Part shown: positions 24,130 through 32,251 of the stretch, one piece after another
Position numbering within the stretch: the stretch's first letter is position 1
Layout of the letters: each line of letters opens with the position of its first letter
NCBI GenBank assembly: GCA_002724675.1
Contig: PBPL01000210.1
Span: 1-32,251 of the forward strand
Source: Deltaproteobacteria bacterium
GTDB taxonomy: Bacteria > Myxococcota_A > UBA796 > UBA9615
Direction of reading: 5' to 3'
DNA: 32,251 nucleotides
Made by a program: the position numbers and the translations under genes
The notes under the pieces: model-generated
Database searches by the model: none
Seen by the model: the letters and a program-made list of their open reading frames with translations, nothing else
Told to the model about the DNA's origin: nothing

Positions 24130-27100
24130 ATGATGAAGTTTCAAGGTCGCCTCTCGATGCCAGTCTGGCTTTCCGTAATAGTCCTCGCCTTACTGGGCCT
24201 CACCGTGACGGGCTGTCCCGAAGCCCGCCCACCGGTCGATCAGACCCAGGCGCTTCCCATCGCCAAGGCCATGTTCGATGGCGAGTGGTACTTCCAGCGC
24301 ACGGTCATCGACACACCTTGGGCGTCCGAGTTCACATTCGTGGGGGACCAGGGAGAACTGGACCGAGTCCGGTGGCGCATCGAAGAGGGCTTTCTCGTGG
24401 CGGTTCGTAGCTACGAGCGCTTCGATGGCTCGGACCCTGATCGCAACGCTGATGGGAACTATGAGGGTGAACCGGTGGCAGCGTGGCCCATCGTTAGTCA
24501 CTTCGATGTGCGACGCGAGTACAACACCACAACCGGCGAAGAGACGAACGTCATTGTCGAGAACACAAGTGATCGCCAGTGGTTCGAGCGAGACTACATT
24601 CGGGTCGACTGGTCGCAGAACGTCATCACGAACTGGAACTTCTGGGCGCCCAACTTCGTCGAGATGGATGCCCTGGCCTATGCCGTCAGCGACCCGAGCG
24701 ACCCGAGGGCACCCGTGGTCGAGGACAACTACCTGGATGTGACCTCGGCGTTCGTGGCCAAGCCGCTGACGGCGGTGGACCCCGATTACCCTGAGGATGG
24801 GGCGATGCCCCTGTGTTGGTATTTCTATCACTTCGATGACTGCACGGCGGCGGAAGTGGTGGTCCGCAACTCGTTCCTGAAGGTGGAGGACCGGCAGTTC
24901 GAGGCGCAGCCGTGGGACGGCATCGACATGGAGCTGTTCGGCTACTTCGATGTGCAGCGGCCCACGTACGACGAGCAGTACGGTCCCACCAATACGGGTC
25001 GGCTTCGCTATCAGTCCAAGTGGAACATCTGGGAGAGCAGCCACGATGGGCGAAGCTGCAGCCTGGATGCGGAGTGCGAAGACGTCGTGGGCTCGCACTG
25101 CGACGAGCTGGAGGGGCAATGCACCCTGCCGTACCGGGAACGCGAGACACGCCGCATTGTCTGGCACACGTCCCCGGATCTGGACTCTCGCTTTGCCGAA
25201 GTGGTGGACGAGGTGGTCGACCAGTGGAACGAGCCCATGCGGGACACTGTGAACACCTTGCGTGTCTACGAGTGCATCGACGCCGGTGGTGACGAGGGGG
25301 ATTGTCAGTCAGAGATCGATGACGACATCGAGATCTTCGCCTTCTGTCCCAACAACCCGGTGCAGGAAGACGATCCGTCCTACTGCGGTGAGGCCGGCTT
25401 GGCCCCGCGCCTGGGAGACCTTCGCTACAACTTTCTCTACAACGTGCCCCATGCTGGTCGTGGCAATCCCTTTGGCTTCGGCCCGGCACAGCTCGATCCC
25501 CTGACCGGTGAGATCGTCTCGGCGGCCGCCTTGGTCTACGAGGCTGAGATCCGTTCGTACGGGGCTTGGGCCCGAGATCTCGTTCAGCTCATCAATGGTG
25601 AGATCGCAGAGGAAGACTTCATCGACGGTGAGAACGTCTCCGATTGGATTGCAGCGCGCAATTCCGTGCCCACCCAGCCGGTGGAGTACAGCGAAGAGGA
25701 GGCGGAGCGGCTGGCTTCCAAGGTCCAGCTGCAGTATCGCCACACGTTACCCTCGCTGGGTAATGGCGACCGCAGTCCTCGAGCGAAGGTCGAGATGAGG
25801 CGTGCGGTGCTCGATGTCTTGAGGGACCACCCGGCCGTGTCTTCGGATCACGGCGGAGCTTCTGCGCGCCTGGACGCCTTGATTGGTTCCCCATTGGAGC
25901 AACTGGCCCTCACCGAAGAGGACTTGCTGGCAGCGGCGATGGTGCCGGGTGGGCCCACGTCAGACGCAGTCTTGGAGGCGGCCTCTCCGTTGCGGCAGGT
26001 CCGCGCTCAGCGCTTTCGAAAGGCTCGGAACGCGAGGCTCGAGCGGAATGCTCGCAGGTGCGCCTACTTCCGGGACTTCGTGGACCCCTCGGTGGAGGGC
26101 GAAGCCCACCGCTATGCAGGGATGGATCCCGAAGAGATCCGGTGGGAGATCATGCTCGGGGTCTACCGTGGAACGATGGCCCATGAGATGGGCCACACCA
26201 TTGGGCTTCGCCACAACCTGGAGGGGAGCGCTGACCCCTTCAACTACGACTCGATGTATTGGCTGCTCCGCGACGATGGAGACATGGGGCCGCGCTACCT
26301 GGATCCAGAGACGTCCATTGAGGTGGAGGCCGGCATTCGGCAGCATCAGTACTCGTCGGTCATGGACTACCTGAGCCGGTTCAACAGCGACCATCTGGGT
26401 GCGCAGAGCTACGACAAGGCGGCGGTCAAGTTCGGTTACGGCCGGGTGATGGAGGTGATGACCGACGCAGGGTTCAATGACTGGCTGCTCAACGACGAAT
26501 ACATCGCCCACCTCACCGGATTCCTGCAGCCCTTTAACTATGAGGATGATGGGTCACTGTGGGGCATCCACTACACAGATTACCCCGCCTACTATGGTGA
26601 CCTGCAGGCTCGTCGCGACGTGCCCCAGCGCTTGCTGAGTGACTTCCACGGTATTGCTGAGTGGTGGGGGTCTCCGCACACGCAGCTGGCAACGGAACTG
26701 GGCGAGCCGGTTGTCCCTTATCGATTCTGTTCGGATGAGTTCGTTGGCTCGGCCTTCAAGTGTCTCTACTTCGACGAGGGGGCCGACCTGTATGAGATCC
26801 CTACGGATCTCGCGCAACGCTACGAGCGCTATTACATCCTCAACAACTTCGCTCGAGACCAGATGTACTTCAACGCTGATGGGCACGCGTGGCGCATCTG
26901 GGACAGGTATTTCGACCCCATGATCGGCTTGAACCAGTGGTGGGTTCTCGAAAACCAGTTCCTCCATGCCGGTGAAGAGGAGGACGCCGATGTGGATGGC
27001 TATTTCCAGAGGTATGACGGCTATGGGCCATTCACGATGGGCGTGCGAGAGAGCTTCAATGTGTTCGCTCGCACTCTGGCTCGACCAGAGCCCGGCGGCT

Positions 27101-27903
27101 ATGGCCTGGTGACCGATGCGGACGGAAATCAGCAGTGGAACCCGCTGTGGTGGTCTGAAGATTTCACCGTCGGCGTGAATGATGGGCGCTACCTGAGCAC
27201 GGACTGGGACTACGAGGAGGGATACTTTTGGGACGAGGCCATTACGCGGGTAGGGTTCTTCTCCAACAAGATCCTGGCCATGGAGGCGCTCTTCGACCCG
27301 ACGACCTATTTCCTGGGACAGGACACGGCGGCGGATCTGCGGGGCTTCCGAGTCAACTACGGCGCGAACTTCTTCGAGCCGCTCATGGACCTTGTGGGCG
27401 ATCTCATCGTAGGGGACACGGCAGGCTTTGCCCCCTACGAGGTGGATGGTCAGGTCGTCTTTCCCGACTACGCGGACTATCCCGCCACAGCCCCAGGCGG
27501 TGGTGTTCCCATTGATCCCAACGCAGGCTTCACGATTCAGCTGCACACCATGTTGTTGGGGCTCGCCCTCTTGCCAGACACGTTCGACTCGGACTTCATC
27601 GACTCGACTCGTCTCTGGCTCGACGGTGACAATGCGCCAGTGACCGATCGCCCGCTTGTCTCGCACTCCGATCCGGAAAGCGGTCTCACCTGGGTGGCGA
27701 TATCGTATGCAGATGACGAGGGCGTAGAGGAGGGGATCGGAGCTCGTATGCTGATCCGAGCCAACGCGTACGCGAGCCATCTGGAAAGCGGTAGTCTCAC
27801 GGAAGAAGAGACGGTGCGTGTCGAACAACAGCTCGGTCTGCACCGCGAGAACCTGAACCTGATGCGCGCGATCCACATGGAGTTGGGCGTGCTGAGTTAC
27901 TGA
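24130..27903 (+). CDS. Large zinc-dependent metalloprotease lipoprotein (metzincin-like)
   Basis: Lipobox LTVTGCPE; HEMGHTIGLRHN (26182-26217, HExxHxxGxxH) and SSVMDY Met-turn-like motif (26353-26370). 1257 aa. Confidence 0.85.
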   Translation: MMKFQGRLSMPVWLSVIVLALLGLTVTGCPEARPPVDQTQALPIAKAMFDGEWYFQRTVIDTPWASEFTFVGDQGELDRVRWRIEEGFLVAVRSYERFDGSDPDRNADGNYEGEPVAAWPIVSHFDVRREYNTTTGEETNVIVENTSDRQWFERDYIRVDWSQNVITNWNFWAPNFVEMDALAYAVSDPSDPRAPVVEDNYLDVTSAFVAKPLTAVDPDYPEDGAMPLCWYFYHFDDCTAAEVVVRNSFLKVEDRQFEAQPWDGIDMELFGYFDVQRPTYDEQYGPTNTGRLRYQSKWNIWESSHDGRSCSLDAECEDVVGSHCDELEGQCTLPYRERETRRIVWHTSPDLDSRFAEVVDEVVDQWNEPMRDTVNTLRVYECIDAGGDEGDCQSEIDDDIEIFAFCPNNPVQEDDPSYCGEAGLAPRLGDLRYNFLYNVPHAGRGNPFGFGPAQLDPLTGEIVSAAALVYEAEIRSYGAWARDLVQLINGEIAEEDFIDGENVSDWIAARNSVPTQPVEYSEEEAERLASKVQLQYRHTLPSLGNGDRSPRAKVEMRRAVLDVLRDHPAVSSDHGGASARLDALIGSPLEQLALTEEDLLAAAMVPGGPTSDAVLEAASPLRQVRAQRFRKARNARLERNARRCAYFRDFVDPSVEGEAHRYAGMDPEEIRWEIMLGVYRGTMAHEMGHTIGLRHNLEGSADPFNYDSMYWLLRDDGDMGPRYLDPETSIEVEAGIRQHQYSSVMDYLSRFNSDHLGAQSYDKAAVKFGYGRVMEVMTDAGFNDWLLNDEYIAHLTGFLQPFNYEDDGSLWGIHYTDYPAYYGDLQARRDVPQRLLSDFHGIAEWWGSPHTQLATELGEPVVPYRFCSDEFVGSAFKCLYFDEGADLYEIPTDLAQRYERYYILNNFARDQMYFNADGHAWRIWDRYFDPMIGLNQWWVLENQFLHAGEEEDADVDGYFQRYDGYGPFTMGVRESFNVFARTLARPEPGGYGLVTDADGNQQWNPLWWSEDFTVGVNDGRYLSTDWDYEEGYFWDEAITRVGFFSNKILAMEALFDPTTYFLGQDTAADLRGFRVNYGANFFEPLMDLVGDLIVGDTAGFAPYEVDGQVVFPDYADYPATAPGGGVPIDPNAGFTIQLHTMLLGLALLPDTFDSDFIDSTRLWLDGDNAPVTDRPLVSHSDPESGLTWVAISYADDEGVEEGIGARMLIRANAYASHLESGSLTEEETVRVEQQLGLHRENLNLMRAIHMELGVLSY

Positions 27904-27931
27904 GATCCAAGGAACCGAGAGGGCAGCTCAC

Positions 27932-28771
27932 ATGGAAGGCAACGATGTCGAACGAACTAGGGCTCGGGGGCGGCTGCTCGCTTCGTTCTTGCTTGTGGCC
28001 CTTGCGTCACTGACGCTCTCGGCTTGTGGGCCCGCATTCCGGTTCAGGCCGGCCAATATCCTGCCGAAGGGGGATGTGGAGATCGGTGGCGGGCTGGGCA
28101 CTGGAGCCCGGGCGGAGAATGGCAGTTGGGGCGGCGCAGAACTCCAGGCCTGGGTCCGCTGGGCCCCGAAGAAGCGGTTTGAGACCAGCCATCGCTTCTG
28201 GACCCATACCTTCTCCAGCATTGGTTGGGAGCCCGAGTTCCGCATCCAGGCTGTCCGTGGGCCCTTCGACCTGACCATTGAGTTCGCGCCCATGTTTTCG
28301 CTGTGCTGTGGCGTGGGCACCGAGCAGAAGTTCCTCTCGGCGGGGCTGGGCTTTGACGTGGGCATCGCTGTGGGCAAGCGATTTGGAGGGCCTCAGTCTG
28401 CGGCCATCTATTTTGCGCCGCACTACCAGATGACTTGGACCTTCCCGCCCGATGCGGGGTGGGATGGACATCGGCTCCTCAACCTGCCGGTGGGGCTCGA
28501 CATTCCCATGGGGAAGTCACCGTTCGCGATTCGGCCCGAGATTATGGTCGTCAGCGTGATTCGACCCAGCGGATTCGCACCTTTGTGGCGTGTGGGTGGC
28601 GGTGTGGCCATCGCGCTGCAGGGAATGGGCCCCAAGAAGCTCAAGGCGTTCAACGAGGCCAAAGCGGCGGGCAAGCCTCTTCCCGATGATTGGGACAAGA
28701 AGAAGAAGAAGGGCAAGAAGGGCAAGAAGGTCCCCGAGGCCAAGGAGGAGGAGCCGGCCCCGGCGCCGTGA
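27932..28771 (+). CDS. Predicted lipoprotein of unknown function with Lys-rich then Glu/Pro/Ala C-terminal tail
   Basis: Lipobox LASLTLSACGP; beta-rich glycine/aromatic pattern; C-terminus DWDKKKKKGKKGKKVPEAKEEEPAPAP. Begins 28 nt after the metzincin stop. Confidence 0.65.
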   Translation: MEGNDVERTRARGRLLASFLLVALASLTLSACGPAFRFRPANILPKGDVEIGGGLGTGARAENGSWGGAELQAWVRWAPKKRFETSHRFWTHTFSSIGWEPEFRIQAVRGPFDLTIEFAPMFSLCCGVGTEQKFLSAGLGFDVGIAVGKRFGGPQSAAIYFAPHYQMTWTFPPDAGWDGHRLLNLPVGLDIPMGKSPFAIRPEIMVVSVIRPSGFAPLWRVGGGVAIALQGMGPKKLKAFNEAKAAGKPLPDDWDKKKKKGKKGKKVPEAKEEEPAPAP

Positions 28772-28831
28772 GAGTTGGGTGGGCTCTGAAGGGCGCCTAG
28801 TCGCCAGGGTATCTGTGGGCCTCTCGACCCC

Positions 28832-30010
28832 TCAGAGCGAGGGGGAGCCTGATGCTTCTTGTGGGGCCTGTTCTTCGACGCGTTTGTTGGCTACTCGTGA
28901 ACGACGGGCCCGCTGTACCTCCGCCTCCACCATGGCTACTGGCGAGAACGTGACATCGATGTAGATCTGCGACCATCGGTTGGCTACTGGGTTGTACCAG
29001 CTGCCGTCGGGAGTCATGCCCCCCAGGGTCCAGAGCCCCACGGAGAGGCCAAGGCCTGGATGAAGCTGATAGCTGATGTCGAAGATGAACTCGGTGCTCA
29101 GGGTCACAGGGCTGCCCCCCCCATTGCCGGGAACGGTCAGGGTGCTCTCCTCCCATCGGTCGGACGGGCTCTTCGGATGCAGGAAGCCGTGGGTGAGCGC
29201 GAAGCTGCCGCTGATCCCCAGTCGTTCCTTGGCGAGAGCCAGGGCCAGTGAGATCTCGTTGCCCAGCTGGAGCGCTGTGTTGCGTTGGCCTGTGTTTGTC
29301 GTTGCTCCCAGTGTGCACCCAACCGCTGGAGAACAGGGCCGTGGGACCAGCAACTGGCTGGTTGTGTAGCGCTGGAACCGGGGGGTGGGGCTCAGGCGAT
29401 AGGCCAGGGTCAGACCATCGAGTAGTGGTGCTGTGACTCCAAACTCGAACCAGGGGGTTAGGGCGAGGATCAGGCTCTCTGCCTGGGAAGCCTTGCTCGT
29501 CGGACCCTCTACTGAGAGGCCGGTCGATACGGCCAGGCCGGTAGCCAGTGGCTTCGGAACGGGCAGCGTCAGGCTGGCACCAGCCCCGATGTCGCCGAGA
29601 AGAATCTCCATGGGGTAGGTGGTGTCGGTCACTGTTAGAGCCCGGGCGATTGCCAGGTCCACGTCCAGTGTGAGGGACCTTGTTGCCCGGAACGAGGGCG
29701 AGAACTTCACTATGCGGTCCAGGCTCCGGGTGTACTGAGGCGAGAGGTTGAGGTGGTGAAGAAACGTGAAAGCGTGTTCGACCAGGATCGACGTGCCAGC
29801 GAATCGGTCGGCGAGAGTCAGCGGGACCTGGGTGGCCTGCACCGTTGGCGAGTCGTGGTCCTCGCTGGGGGCAGGGGTTGGTTCGCTGGACTCCTGTGCC
29901 CAGACCGGCGAGGTCCCCACTGCGCTCAGAACGGTCAAGACGACCCCCACGAGGACCGGAAGGAAAGACCGCCTCTTGTGGGGTGAACGCTCTGGTCGTT
30001 CTCGTGGCAT
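28832..30010 (-). CDS. Predicted outer-membrane beta-barrel-like protein
   Basis: Signal peptide FLPVLVGVVLTVLSAVGTSPVWAQ; alternating beta-strand-like pattern (SLTLDVDLAIARALTV, LGDIGAGASLTLPVP, TLAYRLSPTPRFQRY, FIFDISYQLHPGLGLSVGLWTLGG). Confidence 0.65.
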   Translation of the reverse strand: MPRERPERSPHKRRSFLPVLVGVVLTVLSAVGTSPVWAQESSEPTPAPSEDHDSPTVQATQVPLTLADRFAGTSILVEHAFTFLHHLNLSPQYTRSLDRIVKFSPSFRATRSLTLDVDLAIARALTVTDTTYPMEILLGDIGAGASLTLPVPKPLATGLAVSTGLSVEGPTSKASQAESLILALTPWFEFGVTAPLLDGLTLAYRLSPTPRFQRYTTSQLLVPRPCSPAVGCTLGATTNTGQRNTALQLGNEISLALALAKERLGISGSFALTHGFLHPKSPSDRWEESTLTVPGNGGGSPVTLSTEFIFDISYQLHPGLGLSVGLWTLGGMTPDGSWYNPVANRWSQIYIDVTFSPVAMVEAEVQRARRSRVANKRVEEQAPQEASGSPSL

Positions 30011-30017
30011 GGGGTCA

Positions 30018-30023
30018 AGTATA
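30018..30023 (-). promoter_or_regulatory. Putative -10 box TATACT, 7 nt upstream of the beta-barrel gene ATG
   Basis: Minus strand CCTATACT-TGACCCC region ending at ATG 30010 (7 nt gap); no Shine-Dalgarno. Confidence 0.45.
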
Positions 30024-30121
30024 GGTCGGACCTCTTGTCATGCGTTGGCGCCCCACGCCACTTTGGCCCTGGCTTTGTCTCGATGCGCTCTCTGTGAACG
30101 CTTCTGTGGGGCACGGCGTGG

Positions 30122-30127
30122 TAGCTT
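30122..30127 (+). promoter_or_regulatory. Putative -10 box TAGCTT, 6 nt upstream of the SGNH hydrolase GTG
   Basis: GTGGTAGCTT-GGTGCC-GTG; no Shine-Dalgarno. Confidence 0.35.
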
Positions 30128-30133
30128 GGTGCC

Positions 30134-32251
30134 GTGATCAAGGACCCTCCGGTCCCGACGAAGGGACGCCGAGCGCCGACACTCTGGCTGGTCGCTCCGT
30201 TGGCCGCTCTGCTTGTGGCAGAGGTGCTTGCTCATCTGGCTCTTCCAGCCGGCCAGTTGGCCCTCTTCGCCCCCTTTCCTGATGATCGCTCCGCTTATCT
30301 TCAGGAGGGTGGTGGCGAATCCAACTTGCCCTGGTTCGTTCCAGGGGCGATGGGGGAGAGCGGCTCCGGGACCGTTCGCATCAATGCGCTGGGGCTGCGC
30401 GATGCCAGCAACTATCCACCCAAGAAGCCGTCGGGTTGTTACCGCGTGTTGGCGCTCGGCGACTCTCGAACCTTTGGCGCGGGGGTCAACGAGACCGAGA
30501 GCTGGCCGGGGATTCTCGAGACCAACCTGAAGGCTGGTTACCCCTCAGCCTGCGTGGAGGTCCTGAACGGTGGCATGCCCGATACCGACCTGCACGATCA
30601 GGTGGCCTTGCTCGTGGATCGCTGGAAGGACCTCGACATCGACCTGGTGCTCGTGGGCTTGTCTGCGCCGGATGACATTGGGAACGGTGGGCCCGACACC
30701 GCAGCAGCCTCACGGCCGAGGTCTCTGGTCATGGAGCAGCCCTGGCTTGCTCACTCGGCGACGCTACGTTGGTTCTTGGACTCGGGCGTGCGTGACGAGG
30801 TGCATGCAGCACTGCATCCCGAGCTGCCCAGGATCAAGGCTCCCGATGATCCTGCTTGGGTTCGGTTCGAGAGCGCGGTTGCCGACCTCCGCACCACAGG
30901 GGACAGGATCGGGGCGCGAGTGGCCATCCTCTTGCTGCCCGCTCCGGTCGCTGCGGACAAGCACCCTGTGTCGGAGACTCACCGGCAGCTGGCCGCTTGG
31001 TTCCGAGACGAGTGGCATCTTCCTGTGGTGGATCTGGTGTCGTCCCTCGGCACCGTGGATGGACAAGAACTGCGAGTGCACGCGGCCGAACCGTGGCCTT
31101 CCGTTGCTCTCCATCGGGCCTATGCGCGCCGGGTTGAGGTGGAGTTGCCCTGGAACCAGTTTTTCCAGCGATGTCCCCCAGAGACGAAGCTCCGCACGGA
31201 GGGGCGAGCATCGAGCTGCGTGGACGCTGCTGGGCTACGACATGGGCCCCACCGAGAGGTGGGAGTGGATGGCGCCATCTTGTTGGAGGCCACCTATGGG
31301 AAGGGGAAGCTCTCGGGGCCCTTTCGTAAGGTCGAGCTGGGTGCCCTTGGTCTGGAGGAGGGCACTTACCTGTCGGACGTGAAGGAGGGACCTTGGTGGG
31401 AGGTGAAGCAGCCATCTCAGGAAATGCGTGACGTGGCTCGCGGTGAGTATCGAAGCGGCTTGCGTACAGGACCCTGGGTGGAGACGAGTATCCGGGGGGC
31501 AGAAGAACTGCGTCGGGAGGGCACCTATCAGGATGGGAGTCGGCACGGTCATTGGGTGGTCGGCAACCACATCGAAGGGCGGTGGCGGGTGGCCGGCGAG
31601 GGGGGCTACAGCAACGGGGAGCGAGCTGGCCGGTGGCTTCGGTGGCAGCCAGAAGGGGAGGGACGGTCCGTACTGGAGAGGATCCGTTGTTACGTGAGCC
31701 CCGGCGCGATCCTTGTCTGGGAGTGGACGGCTTTCGACCTGGGCCCCGAGGGGCTCGATGGAGAGTTTCGCTCTGTGGATGGTGGAGCCGGGGAGTCCAA
31801 CTGCGCGGATGGCATCGACGATGAGGGGGATGGTCGCATGGACTGTGACGATCCGGAGTGCCTCCGCGATCCGGCATGTGCTCACCTCAGTCAGGTCGCT
31901 GAGCCCGTAATCCCCGAGTCCAACTGTGGCAACGGGGTCGACGATGACAAGGACTCGCTGGTGGATTGCGATGACTCGGACTGCCGCAACGATGCAGCTT
32001 GCGCGCATCTGAGTGCCGATGACTCGACCGTTCGGCGCTTCGAGGGCAATTGCTCCGACGGGCTCGATGGCAGTGACGCGGATGGCCTGGTGGACTGTGC
32101 GGATTCGGACTGTGCCGACGATCCTGCCTGCGCTCACCTCGTGTGGCCCACGCCTGCGGAGGCCGAAGGCTCCTCGGATCAGAGGCGGGTGCTGGCGGTG
32201 GACGCCTCGGAAGCCGTGCTCCCGGGGACCGGCAATGTACGCGTCCTGGGC
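30134..32251 (+). CDS. SGNH/GDSL-like hydrolase with MORN-like (YwqK-type) region and Cys/Asp-rich repeats; 3' partial
   Basis: Open frame from GTG 30134 to the window edge (absent from the ORF track). (V)IKDPPVPTKGRRAPTLWLVAPLAALLVAEVLAHLAL (TM); CYRVLALGDSRTFGAGVNETESWPGILETNL; KGKLSGPFRKV, GEYRSGLRTGPWVE, GTYQDGSRHGHWVV, GGYSNGERAGRWLRW; three NC-DG-D-D--DC repeats. Frame checked codon by codon from 31142 to the third repeat. Confidence 0.82.
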   Translation, partial: MIKDPPVPTKGRRAPTLWLVAPLAALLVAEVLAHLALPAGQLALFAPFPDDRSAYLQEGGGESNLPWFVPGAMGESGSGTVRINALGLRDASNYPPKKPSGCYRVLALGDSRTFGAGVNETESWPGILETNLKAGYPSACVEVLNGGMPDTDLHDQVALLVDRWKDLDIDLVLVGLSAPDDIGNGGPDTAAASRPRSLVMEQPWLAHSATLRWFLDSGVRDEVHAALHPELPRIKAPDDPAWVRFESAVADLRTTGDRIGARVAILLLPAPVAADKHPVSETHRQLAAWFRDEWHLPVVDLVSSLGTVDGQELRVHAAEPWPSVALHRAYARRVEVELPWNQFFQRCPPETKLRTEGRASSCVDAAGLRHGPHREVGVDGAILLEATYGKGKLSGPFRKVELGALGLEEGTYLSDVKEGPWWEVKQPSQEMRDVARGEYRSGLRTGPWVETSIRGAEELRREGTYQDGSRHGHWVVGNHIEGRWRVAGEGGYSNGERAGRWLRWQPEGEGRSVLERIRCYVSPGAILVWEWTAFDLGPEGLDGEFRSVDGGAGESNCADGIDDEGDGRMDCDDPECLRDPACAHLSQVAEPVIPESNCGNGVDDDKDSLVDCDDSDCRNDAACAHLSADDSTVRRFEGNCSDGLDGSDADGLVDCADSDCADDPACAHLVWPTPAEAEGSSDQRRVLAVDASEAVLPGTGNVRVLG
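31793..32143 (+). repeat. Three Cys/Asp-rich protein repeats (MopE-like putative metal-binding type)
   Basis: ESNCADGIDDEGDGRMDCDDPECLRDPACAHLS (31793-31891), ESNCGNGVDDDKDSLVDCDDSDCRNDAACAHLS (31916-32014), EGNCSDGLDGSDADGLVDCADSDCADDPACAHLV (32042-32143). Confidence 0.88.

Noticed and set aside
26554-27876. 440-aa minus-strand ORF
   Set aside because: Antisense to the metzincin-like gene, which carries clear catalytic motifs and a signal peptide.
30834-32137. Minus-strand ORFs of 347 aa (30834-31877) and 300 aa (31235-32137)
   Set aside because: Antisense to the SGNH/MORN/Cys-Asp gene, whose frame is continuous and carries repeats.
1-32251. Mobile elements, tRNA/rRNA genes, CRISPR, toxin-antitoxin or defence genes
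   Set aside because: No transposase, integrase, tRNA cloverleaf, repeat-spacer or defence-domain signature seen by eye; short structured RNAs could be missed without a covariance search.

Overview
High-GC bacterial chromosomal window with gene content and architectures typical of Myxococcota/deltaproteobacterial-type genomes (inference). About 22 protein-coding genes fill almost all of it. I found no rRNA, tRNA, CRISPR array, transposon or prophage signature. Gene order: CocE/NonD hydrolase (-, partial); PPi-type phosphofructokinase, amidohydrolase, fused MFS/spermidine-synthase-like TPR protein (+); GNAT and MFS transporter (-); RlmL-like THUMP methyltransferase (+); site-2-protease-like M50 peptidase (-); recX and a SEC-C membrane protein (+); alpha/beta-hydrolase lipoprotein (-); secreted unknown (+); lgt (-); thyA, folA, cytochrome-like lipoprotein with CXXXCH, secreted TPR protein (+); DUF4388/J-like/TPR protein and pseudo-receiver/giant coiled-coil protein (+); metzincin-like lipoprotein and a second lipoprotein (+); beta-barrel-like protein (-); SGNH hydrolase/MORN-like/Cys-Asp-repeat protein (+, partial). 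The strongest observation is in the 1053-aa coiled-coil protein: about 27 consecutive 18-residue units (heptad + hendecad, 3-4-3-4-4 core spacing) with histidine recurring at core position 4 in 11 of 25 well-aligned units. It follows a receiver domain that has lost its phospho-acceptor Asp, an AglZ/FrzS-like layout, and sits directly downstream of a DUF4388/degenerate-J/TPR protein. The second is a set of TANNNT -10-like boxes 6-9 nt upstream of start codons that lack a Shine-Dalgarno, predicting leaderless mRNAs. All family calls come from reading motifs by eye; no database search was run.
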